NCBI RefSeq assembly: GCF_010723735.1
Contig: NZ_BLLB01000002.1
Coordinates: 744,001 to 808,000 of the forward strand
Source of the DNA: Mycolicibacterium hippocampi
GTDB taxonomy: Bacteria > Actinomycetota > Actinomycetes > Mycobacteriales > Mycobacteriaceae
Reading direction: 5' to 3'
DNA: 64,000 nucleotides
Shown: positions 1-9,146 of the stretch, piece after piece
Position numbering within the stretch: the stretch's first letter is position 1
Layout: each line of letters begins with the position of its first letter
Position numbers and translations under genes: made by a program
The notes under the pieces: generated by a model
What the model was told of the DNA's origin: nothing
Databases searched by the model: none
What the model saw: the letters and a program-made list of their open reading frames with translations, nothing else

Positions 1-1857
1 GGCGCACAACTGTTCCTTGTTGAACGGGTCGGTGTAACGCAGCTCGTACCAGGAGCTGCCCGCCCACTGCGGCATCACGTTGGTGTCCCGGGTGTAGGGC
101 TTGAACCCGTCACCGAGATCGAGTTCGACGTTCACCCAGTCGGTGGCCTTCGCCAGCGGCGGCGACGGCTCGCTGTCGGCGTCCTCGGGGTCGAACAACA
201 CCGGCGAGTAGTCGGGCACGTCCGGCAGCTCGACGGGCAGCAGTGCCTCCGGCAGTCCGTGGGCGCGGCCGTCGGCGTCATAGACCACCGGGAACGGTTC
301 ACCCCAGTACCGTTGCCTGGCGAAAAGCCAGTCACGCAACTTGTATTCGACGCGCTCCCGGCCGCGACCGTCGGCGGTCAGCTTCTCGGTCATCGCGCGC
401 TTGGCGGAGGTCACGTCCATGCCGTCGAGGAAGCCGGAGTTCACCATGACCCCGTCACCGGTGTAGGCCCCCTGCGAGACATCGCCTCCGGTAACCACTT
501 CGACGATGGGCAGGCCGAACTCGGTCGCGAAGTCCCAGTCCCGCTGGTCCCCGCCGGGCACCGCCATGATCGCCCCGGTACCGTAACCGGCCAGCACATA
601 GTCGGCGATGAACACCGGGATCTGTTGCCCGTCGGCGGGATTGGTGGCGTATGCGCCCAGGAACACGCCAGTTTTGGACTTGTTCTCCTGGCGCTCCAGG
701 TCGGACTTGGCCCTGATCGCGCTGCGGTAGGCGGCGACCGCCTCGGCCGGTGTCGTCGCGCCGAAGGTCCAGCGGGGATCCACGTCGGACGGCCAGGCCT
801 CCCCGACCAGGCGGTCCACCAGTTCGTGTTCGGGAGCCAACACCATGTAGGTCGCGCCGAACAGCGTGTCCGGGCGCGTGGTGAACACCTCGATGTCGCC
901 CGCGTCGGGTCCCGAACCTGCGGCGAAGAACACAGTCGCGCCCGTGGAGCGGCCGATCCAGTTCCGCTGCATGGTCTTGACCTTCTCCGGCCAGTCCAGC
1001 ACGTCCAGGTCTTCGAGCAGCCGGTCGGAGTAGGTGGTGATGCGCATCATCCACTGCCGCAAGCGTTTCCGGAACACCGGAAAATTGCCGCGCTCGCTGC
1101 GACCATCCGAGGTCACTTCCTCGTTGGCCAGCACCGTGCCCAGACCCGGGCACCAGTTCACCACCGAATCGGCCAGGTAGACCAACCGGTGTGAGTCGAC
1201 CACGTCGGCCCGTTCGCCGCTGTCAAGGTCCGACCAACTGCGACCGTCGCCGACGGATCGAGTCCCGGCGTCGAACTCGGCGATCAGTTCGGCGATGGGG
1301 CGGGCCCGGCCCGCGGCCGGGTCGAACCAGGCGTTGTAGATCTGCAGGAAGATCCACTGGGTCCACTTGTAATAGTCCACGTCGGTGGTGGAGAAGCTGC
1401 GTCGGGAGTCATGGCCGAGCCCGAGGCGCCCGAGCTGGCGCCGGAAGTTGACGATGTTGGCCTCGGTCCGGGTGCGCGGATGCGTGCCGGTCTGGATCGC
1501 GTACTGTTCGGCGGGCAGCCCGAAAGCATCGAAACCCAAGGCGTGCAGGACATTACGACCGGTCATCCGGTAGTAGCGGGCGTACACATCAGTGGCGATG
1601 TACCCCAGCGGGTGGCCGACGTGCAGCCCCTCCCCCGACGGGTACGGGAACATGTCCTGGACGAACATCTTGTCGGCGGGCACCGGGGCACCGTCTGCGG
1701 GTGCCAACGAACCGACAGGATTGGCCACGTCGAAGGTCCCCGACTGCACCCAGCGCTGCTGCCACGCCTGCTCGATCTGGCCCGCCACCTCCGCGGTGTA
1801 GCGGTGCTGCGGGATGTCGGCGGCAGCGGCGGGCTGTCCAGTCGGCGTTTCGGTCAC
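1..1857 (-). CDS. leuS: Leucyl-tRNA synthetase (N-terminal 619 residues; 3' end beyond window)
   Basis: Class I aminoacyl-tRNA synthetase that charges tRNA-Leu in the cytoplasm. The frame is open from a GTG at 1857 to the first base of the window, so 619 of an expected ~950-970 residues are present. The signature HIGH motif appears as HVGH at residues 79-82 within a [16 protein letters not shown] context, and the inserted CP1 editing-domain region follows. The last visible residues ([13 protein letters not shown]) match the LeuS catalytic core. The KMSKS motif must lie outside the window. It is transcribed away from mtc28, which starts 197 bp to the right. The GTG start gives the N-terminus [14 protein letters not shown], typical of mycobacterial LeuS. 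I am very sure of the family and fairly sure of the start. Confidence 0.95.
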   Translation of the reverse strand, partial: MTETPTGQPAAAADIPQHRYTAEVAGQIEQAWQQRWVQSGTFDVANPVGSLAPADGAPVPADKMFVQDMFPYPSGEGLHVGHPLGYIATDVYARYYRMTGRNVLHALGFDAFGLPAEQYAIQTGTHPRTRTEANIVNFRRQLGRLGLGHDSRRSFSTTDVDYYKWTQWIFLQIYNAWFDPAAGRARPIAELIAEFDAGTRSVGDGRSWSDLDSGERADVVDSHRLVYLADSVVNWCPGLGTVLANEEVTSDGRSERGNFPVFRKRLRQWMMRITTYSDRLLEDLDVLDWPEKVKTMQRNWIGRSTGATVFFAAGSGPDAGDIEVFTTRPDTLFGATYMVLAPEHELVDRLVGEAWPSDVDPRWTFGATTPAEAVAAYRSAIRAKSDLERQENKSKTGVFLGAYATNPADGQQIPVFIADYVLAGYGTGAIMAVPGGDQRDWDFATEFGLPIVEVVTGGDVSQGAYTGDGVMVNSGFLDGMDVTSAKRAMTEKLTADGRGRERVEYKLRDWLFARQRYWGEPFPVVYDADGRAHGLPEALLPVELPDVPDYSPVLFDPEDADSEPSPPLAKATDWVNVELDLGDGFKPYTRDTNVMPQWAGSSWYELRYTDPFNKEQLCA

Positions 1858-2054
1858 GCCACCAGGGTATAAGCCGCCGGATCTCCGATTTCCCGGCCTC
1901 GGCTTGGTCTCGGTTCCGTTGCGGATGAGTCAGGGGTTGGTTCCAGGTCGATCCCGGGCCTGGCAGCGACGCCTCCGCCGTGGATACATTCGTCGCCTGA
2001 CGCGGGACCGACATTCCCGGACGGTCGGGGAGAGGATTCGGAGGACTTCAGTCG

Positions 2055-3017
2055 ATGAGCGAAATCGCCCGCCACTGGCGGGTTCTGGCAGTTGGCATCG
2101 GCGCCACGGCAGCCGGCGCGGCCGGCGTGCTGGGCTTTGCGGGTACCACGGCGTCGGCCCAGCCGATCGTCCCGCCGCCGCCGCAGCCCGCCCCGGCCAC
2201 CGTGACGCAGACCGTCACGGTGGCGCCCAACGCCACGCCACAAGCCGTCGGCCAACCCAGTGTGACGACCGCCACCGGCCCCGCCGCGGTACCTGCCGGC
2301 GTCAGCGCCGCAGCGCCCGCCGCGCCCGCACCGCCGACCGTCGCCATCACCCCGGCCACCTCCGGAACCCTCACCGAGTACTTCGCCTCCAAGGGCGTCA
2401 CGATGGAGCCCCAGTCCAGCCAGGACTTCCGCGCGCTGAACATCGTGCTGCCGATGCCGCGGGGCTGGGAACACATCCCCGACCCGAACGTGCCGGATGC
2501 GTTCGCGGTGATCGCCGACCGGGTCGGCGGCAACGGTCTGTACTCGTCCAACGCGCAGGTGGTGGTCTACAAGCTGGTCGGCCAGTTCGACCCCAGAGAG
2601 GCCATCAGCCACGGCTTCGTCGACAGCCAGCAGCAACCGGCCTGGCGATCCACCGACGCGTCGTTCGCCGACTTCGGCGGCATGCCGTCGTCGCTGATCG
2701 AAGGCACCTACCGCGACAACTCCCTGACGCTGAACACGTCGCGGCGCCATGTGATCGCCCCGTCGGGCCCCGACCACTATCTCGTGTCGCTGGCGGTGAC
2801 CACCAGCGTCGACCAGGTGCTGCCCGCGGCGGACGCCACCGACGCCATCGTCACCGGCTTCAAGGTCAGCGCGCCGTCGGCGACCCCGCCGGCACCGCCG
2901 GCACCACCGGCACCGGGAGCCGCCCCGGCGGTGGCTTCGCCCGGTCTGCCGGCATCCCCAGCTCCCGCAGTCCCGCTGACGGCCCCGCCGTCACAGCCCC
3001 TGGGACTGCAGGGATAA
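2055..3017 (+). CDS. mtc28: Secreted proline-rich MTC28-like protein (LpqN/LpqT family)
   Basis: Exported 320-aa protein. Residues 1-35 form a signal peptide ending in TASA|QP, followed by a Pro/Ala/Thr-rich segment (about 36-110). The globular part (about 115-270) resembles the Lpp-LpqN domain of mycobacterial surface proteins, and a second Pro/Ala-rich tail closes the protein. There is no lipobox cysteine at the cleavage site, so it is probably secreted rather than a lipoprotein. An SD-like GGAGG lies at 2039-2043, about 11 bases before the ATG. It is the counterpart of M. tuberculosis Rv0040c, next to leuS (Rv0041) as there. The family includes secreted antigens; its biochemical role is unknown. 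The family call is firm. Confidence 0.88.
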   Translation: MSEIARHWRVLAVGIGATAAGAAGVLGFAGTTASAQPIVPPPPQPAPATVTQTVTVAPNATPQAVGQPSVTTATGPAAVPAGVSAAAPAAPAPPTVAITPATSGTLTEYFASKGVTMEPQSSQDFRALNIVLPMPRGWEHIPDPNVPDAFAVIADRVGGNGLYSSNAQVVVYKLVGQFDPREAISHGFVDSQQQPAWRSTDASFADFGGMPSSLIEGTYRDNSLTLNTSRRHVIAPSGPDHYLVSLAVTTSVDQVLPAADATDAIVTGFKVSAPSATPPAPPAPPAPGAAPAVASPGLPASPAPAVPLTAPPSQPLGLQG

Positions 3018-3086
3018 GACGACGTCCCCCGGGCGAAGCCTGGCGCCCGGGGGGCGCCCCAATCCGCAGGACGTATTCTGTGGCCC

Positions 3087-3452
3087 ATGTTGGTCGCCGC
3101 CGTCCTGAGTCTGGTTGCGGCCGTCGTGACCGCCGCGCAGGGCGTGTGGTCGCTGACGCGCCCACCGCCGGCGGACTACGTCCGGCAGGTGTTGCGCGCC
3201 GTGGCGCCGGTCCAGGTGGCGGCGGCAGTCATGCTCGCCGCAGGGGCGGTGGTCGCACTGGCCGCAGCGCCTCCGGTGTCGACGCTCGTGCTGATCGTCT
3301 GTGTCGTCGGCGCGGTGGGCACGGTGGCGGCGGGCTGCTGGCAGAGCGCCAAGGCCGTGCTGCGCGAGGAGCAGCGCACGCTGGCGGCTGCCGACGCGTC
3401 GAGCTGCGGCGGCGGCGCCTGCGCGACGTGCACGCTGTCCTGCGGGAGTTAG
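3087..3452 (+). CDS. Small membrane protein with cysteine-rich C-terminus
   Basis: A 121-aa protein with three hydrophobic segments (about residues 1-24, 43-62 and 66-88), consistent with a small integral membrane protein. It matches the place of M. tuberculosis Rv0039c between mtc28 and the YqgE-like gene. The last 17 residues are unusual: CGGGACATCTLSC, four cysteines in a short hydrophilic tail that could bind a metal or form disulfides. No enzymatic motif is visible. Its stop (TAG, 3450-3452) overlaps the stop of the convergent gene at 3449 within the tetranucleotide TTAG, so the two genes share their 3' ends. Function unknown. Confidence 0.75.
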   Translation: MLVAAVLSLVAAVVTAAQGVWSLTRPPPADYVRQVLRAVAPVQVAAAVMLAAGAVVALAAAPPVSTLVLIVCVVGAVGTVAAGCWQSAKAVLREEQRTLAAADASSCGGGACATCTLSCGS

Positions 3453-4063
3453 TTCCGGCTGATGTCGATCGGGTGAGTGGCCAGCAGCGACAACGGCATC
3501 GGCTGGCGCCGCAGCACCGTGGACCACAGATCGACGCGGGGTTCGACCAACACGTCAGCGGGCAACGCCGACAGCACGATCCAGTCGTCCCGCTCGATTT
3601 CGCCTTCGAGCTGGCCGATCGTCCAGCCCGAGTAGCCGGCGAAAATCCGCACCCCCTCGACCATCGGCGCGATCGTGTCGGGTTCGGCGTCGAGGTCGAC
3701 CATCGCGATGCGGCCTTGCACATGCCGCAGCCCCGGCATCTCGCCGGGGTCGACGCCGACACGCAACGTCGCCAGGCACAGCGCCGCGTCGCGCTTGACC
3801 GGACCTCCGATGAACATCGTCTTCGGCTTGGTGGACAGCTTGGCCCACTGCGGCAGGACGTTGAAGACCGCCGTCTCGCTGGGCCGGTTCAGCACCACAC
3901 CCAGGGTGCCGCCGTCATTGTGTTCGACGACGTAGATGACGCTGCGCCGGAAGGTGGGCTCCAGCAGGTCGGTGTTGGCCAATAGCAGTGTGCCGGCACG
4001 CACCCGGTGCGCCGCGGGCGCGACTCCCTCTCTGAAGTCCTCCGGATCCTCTGGGTGAGCCAC
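3449..4063 (-). CDS. UPF0301 (YqgE/AlgH) family protein
   Basis: A 204-aa protein of the YqgE/AlgH family, orthologous in position and sequence to Rv0038 of M. tuberculosis. Diagnostic stretches are [20 protein letters not shown] near the N-terminus, the conserved [11 protein letters not shown] motif, MFIGGPV, and [19 protein letters not shown]. The biochemical role of the family is not known. I chose the GTG at 4063, which gives [13 protein letters not shown] and a length matching the ~202-aa family; the frame stays open upstream to 4192, but that extension has no family resemblance. It converges on the small membrane-protein gene and diverges from the MFS gene 101 bp away. Confidence 0.88.
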   Translation of the reverse strand: MAHPEDPEDFREGVAPAAHRVRAGTLLLANTDLLEPTFRRSVIYVVEHNDGGTLGVVLNRPSETAVFNVLPQWAKLSTKPKTMFIGGPVKRDAALCLATLRVGVDPGEMPGLRHVQGRIAMVDLDAEPDTIAPMVEGVRIFAGYSGWTIGQLEGEIERDDWIVLSALPADVLVEPRVDLWSTVLRRQPMPLSLLATHPIDISRN

Positions 4064-4164
4064 CCGACCATCATGACACCACCGCTGCTCGATGGTGGCG
4101 AACAAGCGCCGCCTGCCCCGATATTTGTACTGTAGGTCGGTCCCGCAGCTCCTCACCCCAGGAC

Positions 4165-5442
4165 GTGAATTCCGTGGCCGACGCCCGTGCACCCGTCGCG
4201 CTGTGGCGCACCCTGCGGGCCATGCCCGAGTTCTGGCGGCTGCTGGAACTGCGTGCGGTCAGCCAGTTCGGCGACGGACTGTTCCAGGCCGGGCTGGCCG
4301 GTGCGATCCTGTTCAATCCTCAGCGCGCCGCCGACCCGTGGGCGATTGCCGCCGCCTTCGCGGTGCTCTTCCTGCCCTACTCGGTGCTGGGCCCGTTCGC
4401 CGGTGCGCTACTGGACCGCTGGGACAGGCGGCTGGTTCTGATCGGCGCCAACAGCGGACGGTTCGTGCTGGTGGTGGGTGTTGCCGGGTTGCTGGCCGCC
4501 GGCGTGGGAGATCTACCAATCCTGTTGGGCGCGTTGATCGTCAACGGTTTCACCCGGTTCGTCTCCTCCGGCCTGTCCGCCGCACTCCCGCACGTGGTGC
4601 CCCGCGCACAGGTGGTGGCGATGAACTCGGTGGCCACGGCCACCGGGGCCGCGGCAGCGTTCTTCGGCGCCAACGCCATGCTGCTGGCCCGCTGGCTGTT
4701 CGGGGCCGACGACTCCGGTGCTGCCACAATCATTTTCATCGTCACGGCACCGGTGGCGCTGGCGCTGTGGCTGGCGGTGCGGTTTCCGCCGCGGTCGCTT
4801 GGGCCCGACGACACCGCAGGCGCCGTGCGCGGGTCCGTCGCCTATGCCGTCGCCACCGGCTGGGCCCACGGCGCCCGGACCGCGGTCGCCGTGCCCACCG
4901 TCGCAGCCACGCTCGCAGGACTGTCGGCACACCGGATGGTGTTCGGCATCAACACGCTTCTGGTGCTGGTCATGGTGCGCCACAGCGACACCGCGGCGGT
5001 CGCCGGCCTGGGCACAGCGGTGCTCTTCGTCGCCGCCACCGGCTCGGGGTCATTCCTGGCCACCGTGGTGACGCCCGCGGCGGTTAAGAGATGGGGCCGG
5101 TATGCGGCCCCGAACGCGGCGTTGTCGTTCGCCGCTGTGGTCCAGCTCTTCGGCGCGAGCCTGGCGCTGCCCGTGATGGTCGTCTGCGGGTTCTTCCTGG
5201 GCGCCGCCGGCCAGCTGGTCAAGCTGTGCGCCGACGCCGCGATGCAGGTCGACGTCGACGACACGATGCGCGGGCACGTCTTCACGGTTCAGGACGCGCT
5301 GTTCTGGATCGCCTTCATCACCGCGCTCGCCGCAGCGGCTGCGGTCATCCCGCCGGACGGTCACGCCCCCGCACTCGCGGTCGCCGGCACCGGTATCTAC
5401 CTCGTCGGGCTGACCGTGCACGCAACTGTCGGGAGGCGATGA
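4165..5442 (+). CDS. MFS-type transmembrane transporter
   Basis: A 425-aa polytopic membrane protein with about 10-12 hydrophobic helices, counterpart of Rv0037c. The N-terminal half carries the MFS loop 2-3 signature as [14 protein letters not shown] (residues about 76-89). Its substrate cannot be read from the sequence. The GTG at 4165 is the likely start ([14 protein letters not shown]); a second in-frame GTG at 4174 is an alternative. It is divergent from the YqgE-like gene and is followed 25 bp later by the isomerase-like gene on the same strand, so the two may be co-transcribed. Confidence 0.82.
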   Translation: MNSVADARAPVALWRTLRAMPEFWRLLELRAVSQFGDGLFQAGLAGAILFNPQRAADPWAIAAAFAVLFLPYSVLGPFAGALLDRWDRRLVLIGANSGRFVLVVGVAGLLAAGVGDLPILLGALIVNGFTRFVSSGLSAALPHVVPRAQVVAMNSVATATGAAAAFFGANAMLLARWLFGADDSGAATIIFIVTAPVALALWLAVRFPPRSLGPDDTAGAVRGSVAYAVATGWAHGARTAVAVPTVAATLAGLSAHRMVFGINTLLVLVMVRHSDTAAVAGLGTAVLFVAATGSGSFLATVVTPAAVKRWGRYAAPNAALSFAAVVQLFGASLALPVMVVCGFFLGAAGQLVKLCADAAMQVDVDDTMRGHVFTVQDALFWIAFITALAAAAAVIPPDGHAPALAVAGTGIYLVGLTVHATVGRR

Positions 5443-5467
5443 GCGCTCGCGCCGATAGGGTGCTGGC

Positions 5468-6244
5468 ATGGCCGGAGCAGCCCCCGTGGTCGACGATCTG
5501 CGCGCCGAGAGCGATGACCTGGACGCATTGGTCGGCGAGCTGCCGTCGGCGCAGTGGGCCACCGCCACCCCCGCGCCGGGGTGGACCATCGCCCACCAGA
5601 TCGCGCACCTGCTGTGGACCGACCGGGTCGCGTTGACCGCGGTCACCGACGAGCCCGGCTTCGCCGAGGTGCTCGAGCAGGCAGCAGGCAATCCCACCGG
5701 TTTCGTCGACGCCGGCGCCGAGGAACTCGCCGCGCTGACTCCCGATCGACTGCTCGACGACTGGCGGGCGACCCGGGCCGCGCTGCACGACGAACTGCTG
5801 ACGGTGGCCGACGGCCGCAAGCTGCCCTGGTTCGGGCCGCCGATGAGCGCGGCGTCGATGGCCACCGCGCGGTTGATGGAGACGTGGGCCCACGGCCTGG
5901 ACGTCGCCGACGCACTGGGCGTGACCCGCACCCCGACCGCCCGGCTGCGCTCCATCGCCCACATCGGGGTCCGAACCCGCGACTACGCGTTCGTGGTTCA
6001 CGGGCAGACGCCGCCGGGTGAACCGTTCCACGTGAAACTGAACGCACCCGACGGGTCGGTGTGGACGTGGGGACCGGACGACGCCGCCCAGCGGGTCAGC
6101 GGCTCCGCCGAACACTTCTGCATGCTCGTCACGCAGCGCCGGGCGCGAGCGGCACTGGACGTCGTCGCGGTCGGCCCCGACGCCGAGCACTGGCTCACCA
6201 TCGCGCAGGCGTTCGCCGGGCCTCCCGGCCCCGGCCGTGGCTGA
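5468..6244 (+). CDS. Mycothiol-dependent maleylpyruvate isomerase family protein
   Basis: A 258-aa protein of the DinB-like metalloenzyme superfamily that uses mycothiol, the actinobacterial thiol cofactor. The metal-binding histidines are visible: [11 protein letters not shown] (residues about 38-48) and [14 protein letters not shown] (about 138-151) supply the three-histidine site typical of the family. It matches Rv0036c of M. tuberculosis. The ATG at 5468 lies 25 bp after the MFS stop. The substrate is unknown; family membership does not prove maleylpyruvate isomerization. Confidence 0.83.
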   Translation: MAGAAPVVDDLRAESDDLDALVGELPSAQWATATPAPGWTIAHQIAHLLWTDRVALTAVTDEPGFAEVLEQAAGNPTGFVDAGAEELAALTPDRLLDDWRATRAALHDELLTVADGRKLPWFGPPMSAASMATARLMETWAHGLDVADALGVTRTPTARLRSIAHIGVRTRDYAFVVHGQTPPGEPFHVKLNAPDGSVWTWGPDDAAQRVSGSAEHFCMLVTQRRARAALDVVAVGPDAEHWLTIAQAFAGPPGPGRG

Positions 6245-6313
6245 CCCCGACCGCGAGCGCGACGTTTTGTACGTCCGATGCGGCGCGGCGACGCACAAAC
6301 ACGCGCGCTCGCG

Positions 6314-6796
6314 CTAGAGGGTCGCGGCGCTGTCGGCTCGGCCGTCGCCGTCGCTGTCAACCAGCCGGACATCCCAGCGCCCGTCGCCGTCGGTGTCCAC
6401 CCACGCCGTCCCGGCCCCCAGGGCCCGGTCCGCCAGACCGTTGCCGTCCCTGTCGACAAGATGCTCCGCAGCCGTCCCGTCACCGTCGAGATCAACCGGC
6501 ACCGCCGGACCCGCACCCGGATGTTCGGTGCCGTCGAGCCCGAACCAGCGCAACCCGCCACCGCGATCCGCGCTGACCGCCCAGGTGCCCGTCCCGTCGT
6601 CGCTGAAGAAACCCTCCGGCAGCCCGTCGTCGTCGCCGTCGAGCAGCACGTGGTCGGCCATCCCGTTCCCGTCGAGGTCCAACAGCGTGTCGTCGGTGAG
6701 TCCGTCACCGTCGACGTCGACGCCCGCGACCTGCGGACCACCGTCGACCGTCCAGATGGTGGCCGACCCGTCGGGTTCCCCCAGGCAGTACTCCAT
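6314..6796 (-). CDS. Hypothetical protein with Asp-rich calcium-binding-like repeats
   Basis: A 160-aa acidic protein built of repeated DxDGDGxxD units, e.g. DVDGDGLTDD, DLDGNGMADH, DLDGDGTAAE, DRDGNGLADR, DTDGDGRWDV and DSDGDGRADS. Such loops resemble the Ca2+-binding repeats of thrombospondin type 3 or dockerin modules. No signal peptide or transmembrane segment is evident, which is odd because such repeats are mostly extracellular. It corresponds in place to Rv3906c, just downstream of pcnA (6-bp gap) on the same strand, so it is probably in an operon with it. Calcium binding is inferred from the repeats only. Confidence 0.75.
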   Translation of the reverse strand: MEYCLGEPDGSATIWTVDGGPQVAGVDVDGDGLTDDTLLDLDGNGMADHVLLDGDDDGLPEGFFSDDGTGTWAVSADRGGGLRWFGLDGTEHPGAGPAVPVDLDGDGTAAEHLVDRDGNGLADRALGAGTAWVDTDGDGRWDVRLVDSDGDGRADSAATL

Positions 6797-6802
6797 ACCT
6801 GT

Positions 6803-8275
6803 TCAGACGCGCGGTGTGCCGTTCTCGTTCCACCACTTGAGCAGTTCCTCGACGGCCTCATCATGGCTGAGCGGCCCGCGGTCGAGCCTGAGCTCCTTGA
6901 GGTGGCTCCACGCGCGCCCGACCTGCGGACCGGCCGGGATGCCGAGGATCCGCATGATCTCGTTTCCGTCGAGGTCCGGACGGACGCGCGCGAGATCCTC
7001 CTTGGCGGCGATCTCGTCGATGCGGTGCTCGAGGTCGTCGTAGTTGGCCTGCAACCGCGCCGCCCGGCGCTTGTTGCGGGTGGTGCAGTCGGCACGGACA
7101 AGCTTGTGCAGCCGAGTCAACAGCGGGCCGGCGTCGGTGACGTAGCGACGCACCGCCGAGTCGGTCCACCTGCCGTCGCCGTAGCCGTGGAACCGCAGGT
7201 GTAGGTAGACCAGCTGTGACACGTCGTCGACCATCTGCTTGGAGTACTTCAGCGCCCGCATCCGCTTGCGGGTCATCTTCGCCCCGACCACCTCGTGGTG
7301 ATGGAAGCTCACCCCGCCGTCGGGCTCGTGCCTGCGCGTCGCGGGCTTGCCGATGTCGTGCAGCAGCGCCGCCCAGCGCAACACCAGGTCCGGCCCGTCG
7401 CCGCCCTCCAGGTCGATCGCCTGGCGCAGCACCGTCAGCGAATGCTGGTAGACGTCCTTGTGCTGGTGGTGTTCGTCGATCGCCATCCGCATCGCCCCCA
7501 CCTCGGGCAGCACCACCTCACCGAGACCGGTCTGCACCATCAGATCGATCCCCGCGACCGGATCGGCGCCCAGCAGCAGCTTGTCCAGTTCGGCGGCGAC
7601 GCGTTCCGCGGTGATCCGGCCCAGCGCCGGCGCCAGCTCCTCGAGCGCACGGCGCACCCGGGGCGCGACCGTGAAGCCGAGCTGGGAGACGAACCTGGCC
7701 GCGCGCAGCATCCGTAGCGGATCGTCGCCGAAAGACACCTCCGGCGCGGCCGGAGTGTCCAGCACCCCGGCCCGAAGAGCCGCCAGGCCGCCGAGCGGGT
7801 CGAGGAACTCCGCGGGCCCGGCCGGGGTGATCCGCACCGCCATCGCGTTGACGGTGAAGTCCCGGCGCACCAGGTCCTCGTCGAGGCTGTCCCCGAAGCG
7901 GACCTCGGGATTGCGAGAGACCTGGTCATACGAGTCGGCGCGGAAGGTGGTCAGTTCCAGCCGTTCCTGATGTCCCGGGGAGCCCTTGCCGACACCGATC
8001 GTGCCGAACTCGATGCCGGTATCCCACAGCGCGTCCGCCCAACCGCGAAGGAACCGCTGCATCTGCTCGGGGCGTGCGTCGGTGGTCAGGTCGAGATCGG
8101 TGCCCAGCCGACCGAGCAGCGCGTCGCGCACACTGCCACCGACCAGATACAGCTGGTAGCCGTTGTCGGCGAACAACTGGCCGAGCGAGCGCAGCACCTC
8201 GCTGTGCCGGTTCAGCGACACCTGCGCAGCGGCCAGCAGTTCGGCTGCGTCTTGCTCGGAGGTGGGGTCAGGCAC
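6803..8275 (-). CDS. pcnA: CCA tRNA nucleotidyltransferase
   Basis: A 490-aa nucleotidyltransferase of the poly(A) polymerase/CCA-adding family, which adds or repairs the 3' CCA of tRNAs. The N-terminal catalytic domain shows the flexible-loop and metal motifs [13 protein letters not shown] and TDLDLTTDA (DxD) at residues about 41-63, and [12 protein letters not shown] further on. A C-terminal HD domain is visible as LLHDIGKP with HHHEVVG. Length fits mycobacterial PcnA (Rv3907c). The start is a GTG at 8275. It diverges from mutT4, with 85 bp between the starts. High certainty. Confidence 0.93.
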   Translation of the reverse strand: MPDPTSEQDAAELLAAAQVSLNRHSEVLRSLGQLFADNGYQLYLVGGSVRDALLGRLGTDLDLTTDARPEQMQRFLRGWADALWDTGIEFGTIGVGKGSPGHQERLELTTFRADSYDQVSRNPEVRFGDSLDEDLVRRDFTVNAMAVRITPAGPAEFLDPLGGLAALRAGVLDTPAAPEVSFGDDPLRMLRAARFVSQLGFTVAPRVRRALEELAPALGRITAERVAAELDKLLLGADPVAGIDLMVQTGLGEVVLPEVGAMRMAIDEHHQHKDVYQHSLTVLRQAIDLEGGDGPDLVLRWAALLHDIGKPATRRHEPDGGVSFHHHEVVGAKMTRKRMRALKYSKQMVDDVSQLVYLHLRFHGYGDGRWTDSAVRRYVTDAGPLLTRLHKLVRADCTTRNKRRAARLQANYDDLEHRIDEIAAKEDLARVRPDLDGNEIMRILGIPAGPQVGRAWSHLKELRLDRGPLSHDEAVEELLKWWNENGTPRV

Positions 8276-8360
8276 GTCCGAAGACCCTACTGGTCACAGC
8301 CGTGTCACCGACCGGCGAGTGCGGCGAGTGCTGCTGTTCATGCCAGCTACTATCGCTTGG

Positions 8361-9146
8361 GTGTCGGACGGCGAGCAGCCCAAACCCCGACGGCGCCGCG
8401 GCCGGCGCCGCGGCCGACGCGCGGCAGGCCCTCCCGAGGCCGCCGGTGACCAGTCCGGTACTCACCGTAAACATCTTCCGCCGCACGGCTCGGGTGACCA
8501 ATCCGCTGCGACCCCCAAACCCCAGAGATCGCGTCCCCGGCGCCCCCCGGAACGGCTCCGCACCGTGCACGAGACGTCGGCCGGGGGCCTGGTCATCGAC
8601 GGTATCGACGGCCCGAAAGACAGCCAGGTCGCGGCACTGATCGGCCGTCTCGACCGGCGCGGACGGATGTTGTGGTCGCTGCCCAAGGGTCACATCGAGA
8701 TGGGCGAGACCGCCGAACAGACCGCGATCCGCGAGGTCGCCGAGGAGACGGGGATCCAGGGCAGCGTGCTCGCAGCGCTGGGCTCCATCGACTATTGGTT
8801 CGTCACCGAGGGCAGGCGCGTGCACAAGACCGTGCACCATTACCTGATGCGGTTTCTCGGCGGTGAGCTCTCCGACGAGGACATCGAGGTCAGCGAGGTG
8901 GCCTGGGTGCCGCTCAAGGAGCTGCCGTCCAGGCTGGCATACGCCGACGAACGGCGCCTCGCCGAGGTCGCCGACGACCTGATCGACAAGCTGCACAGCG
9001 ACGGGCCCGAAGCCCTGCCACCGCTGCCCCGGACCGCCCCGCGGCGGCGTGGTCAGACCCACTCACACACGCGCAGACACCGAACCGACCCTACCGCTCA
9101 ACCACAGCCCGGCCGGCGGACGAACGGCTGCGGACCCGGGCCGTGA
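8361..9146 (+). CDS. mutT4: Nudix hydrolase, MutT4-like
   Basis: A 261-aa Nudix hydrolase. The Nudix box [22 protein letters not shown] (GX5EX7REUXEEXGU) lies near residues 111-132; such enzymes hydrolyse nucleoside diphosphates linked to another moiety and may clear oxidised nucleotides. The first ~70 residues are strongly basic and disordered ([11 protein letters not shown]), as in M. tuberculosis MutT4 (Rv3908), and the tail is also low in complexity. I chose the GTG at 8361, which gives [12 protein letters not shown] like the known protein; the upstream open frame overlaps pcnA and is unlikely to be translated. Its stop overlaps the next start by 4 bp (GTGA), so it heads an operon with the 801-aa gene and mviN. 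Confidence 0.9.
   Translation: MSDGEQPKPRRRRGRRRGRRAAGPPEAAGDQSGTHRKHLPPHGSGDQSAATPKPQRSRPRRPPERLRTVHETSAGGLVIDGIDGPKDSQVAALIGRLDRRGRMLWSLPKGHIEMGETAEQTAIREVAEETGIQGSVLAALGSIDYWFVTEGRRVHKTVHHYLMRFLGGELSDEDIEVSEVAWVPLKELPSRLAYADERRLAEVADDLIDKLHSDGPEALPPLPRTAPRRRGQTHSHTRRHRTDPTAQPQPGRRTNGCGPGP

Noticed and set aside
1814..3985. A 723-codon plus-strand open frame across leuS 5' end, mtc28 and the YqgE-like gene
   Set aside because: Overlaps three well-supported genes in other frames; its translation is Arg-rich shadow sequence.
6028..6042. Partial match to parS (CACGTGAAACT) in the isomerase-like gene
   Set aside because: Only the right half of the palindrome is present.
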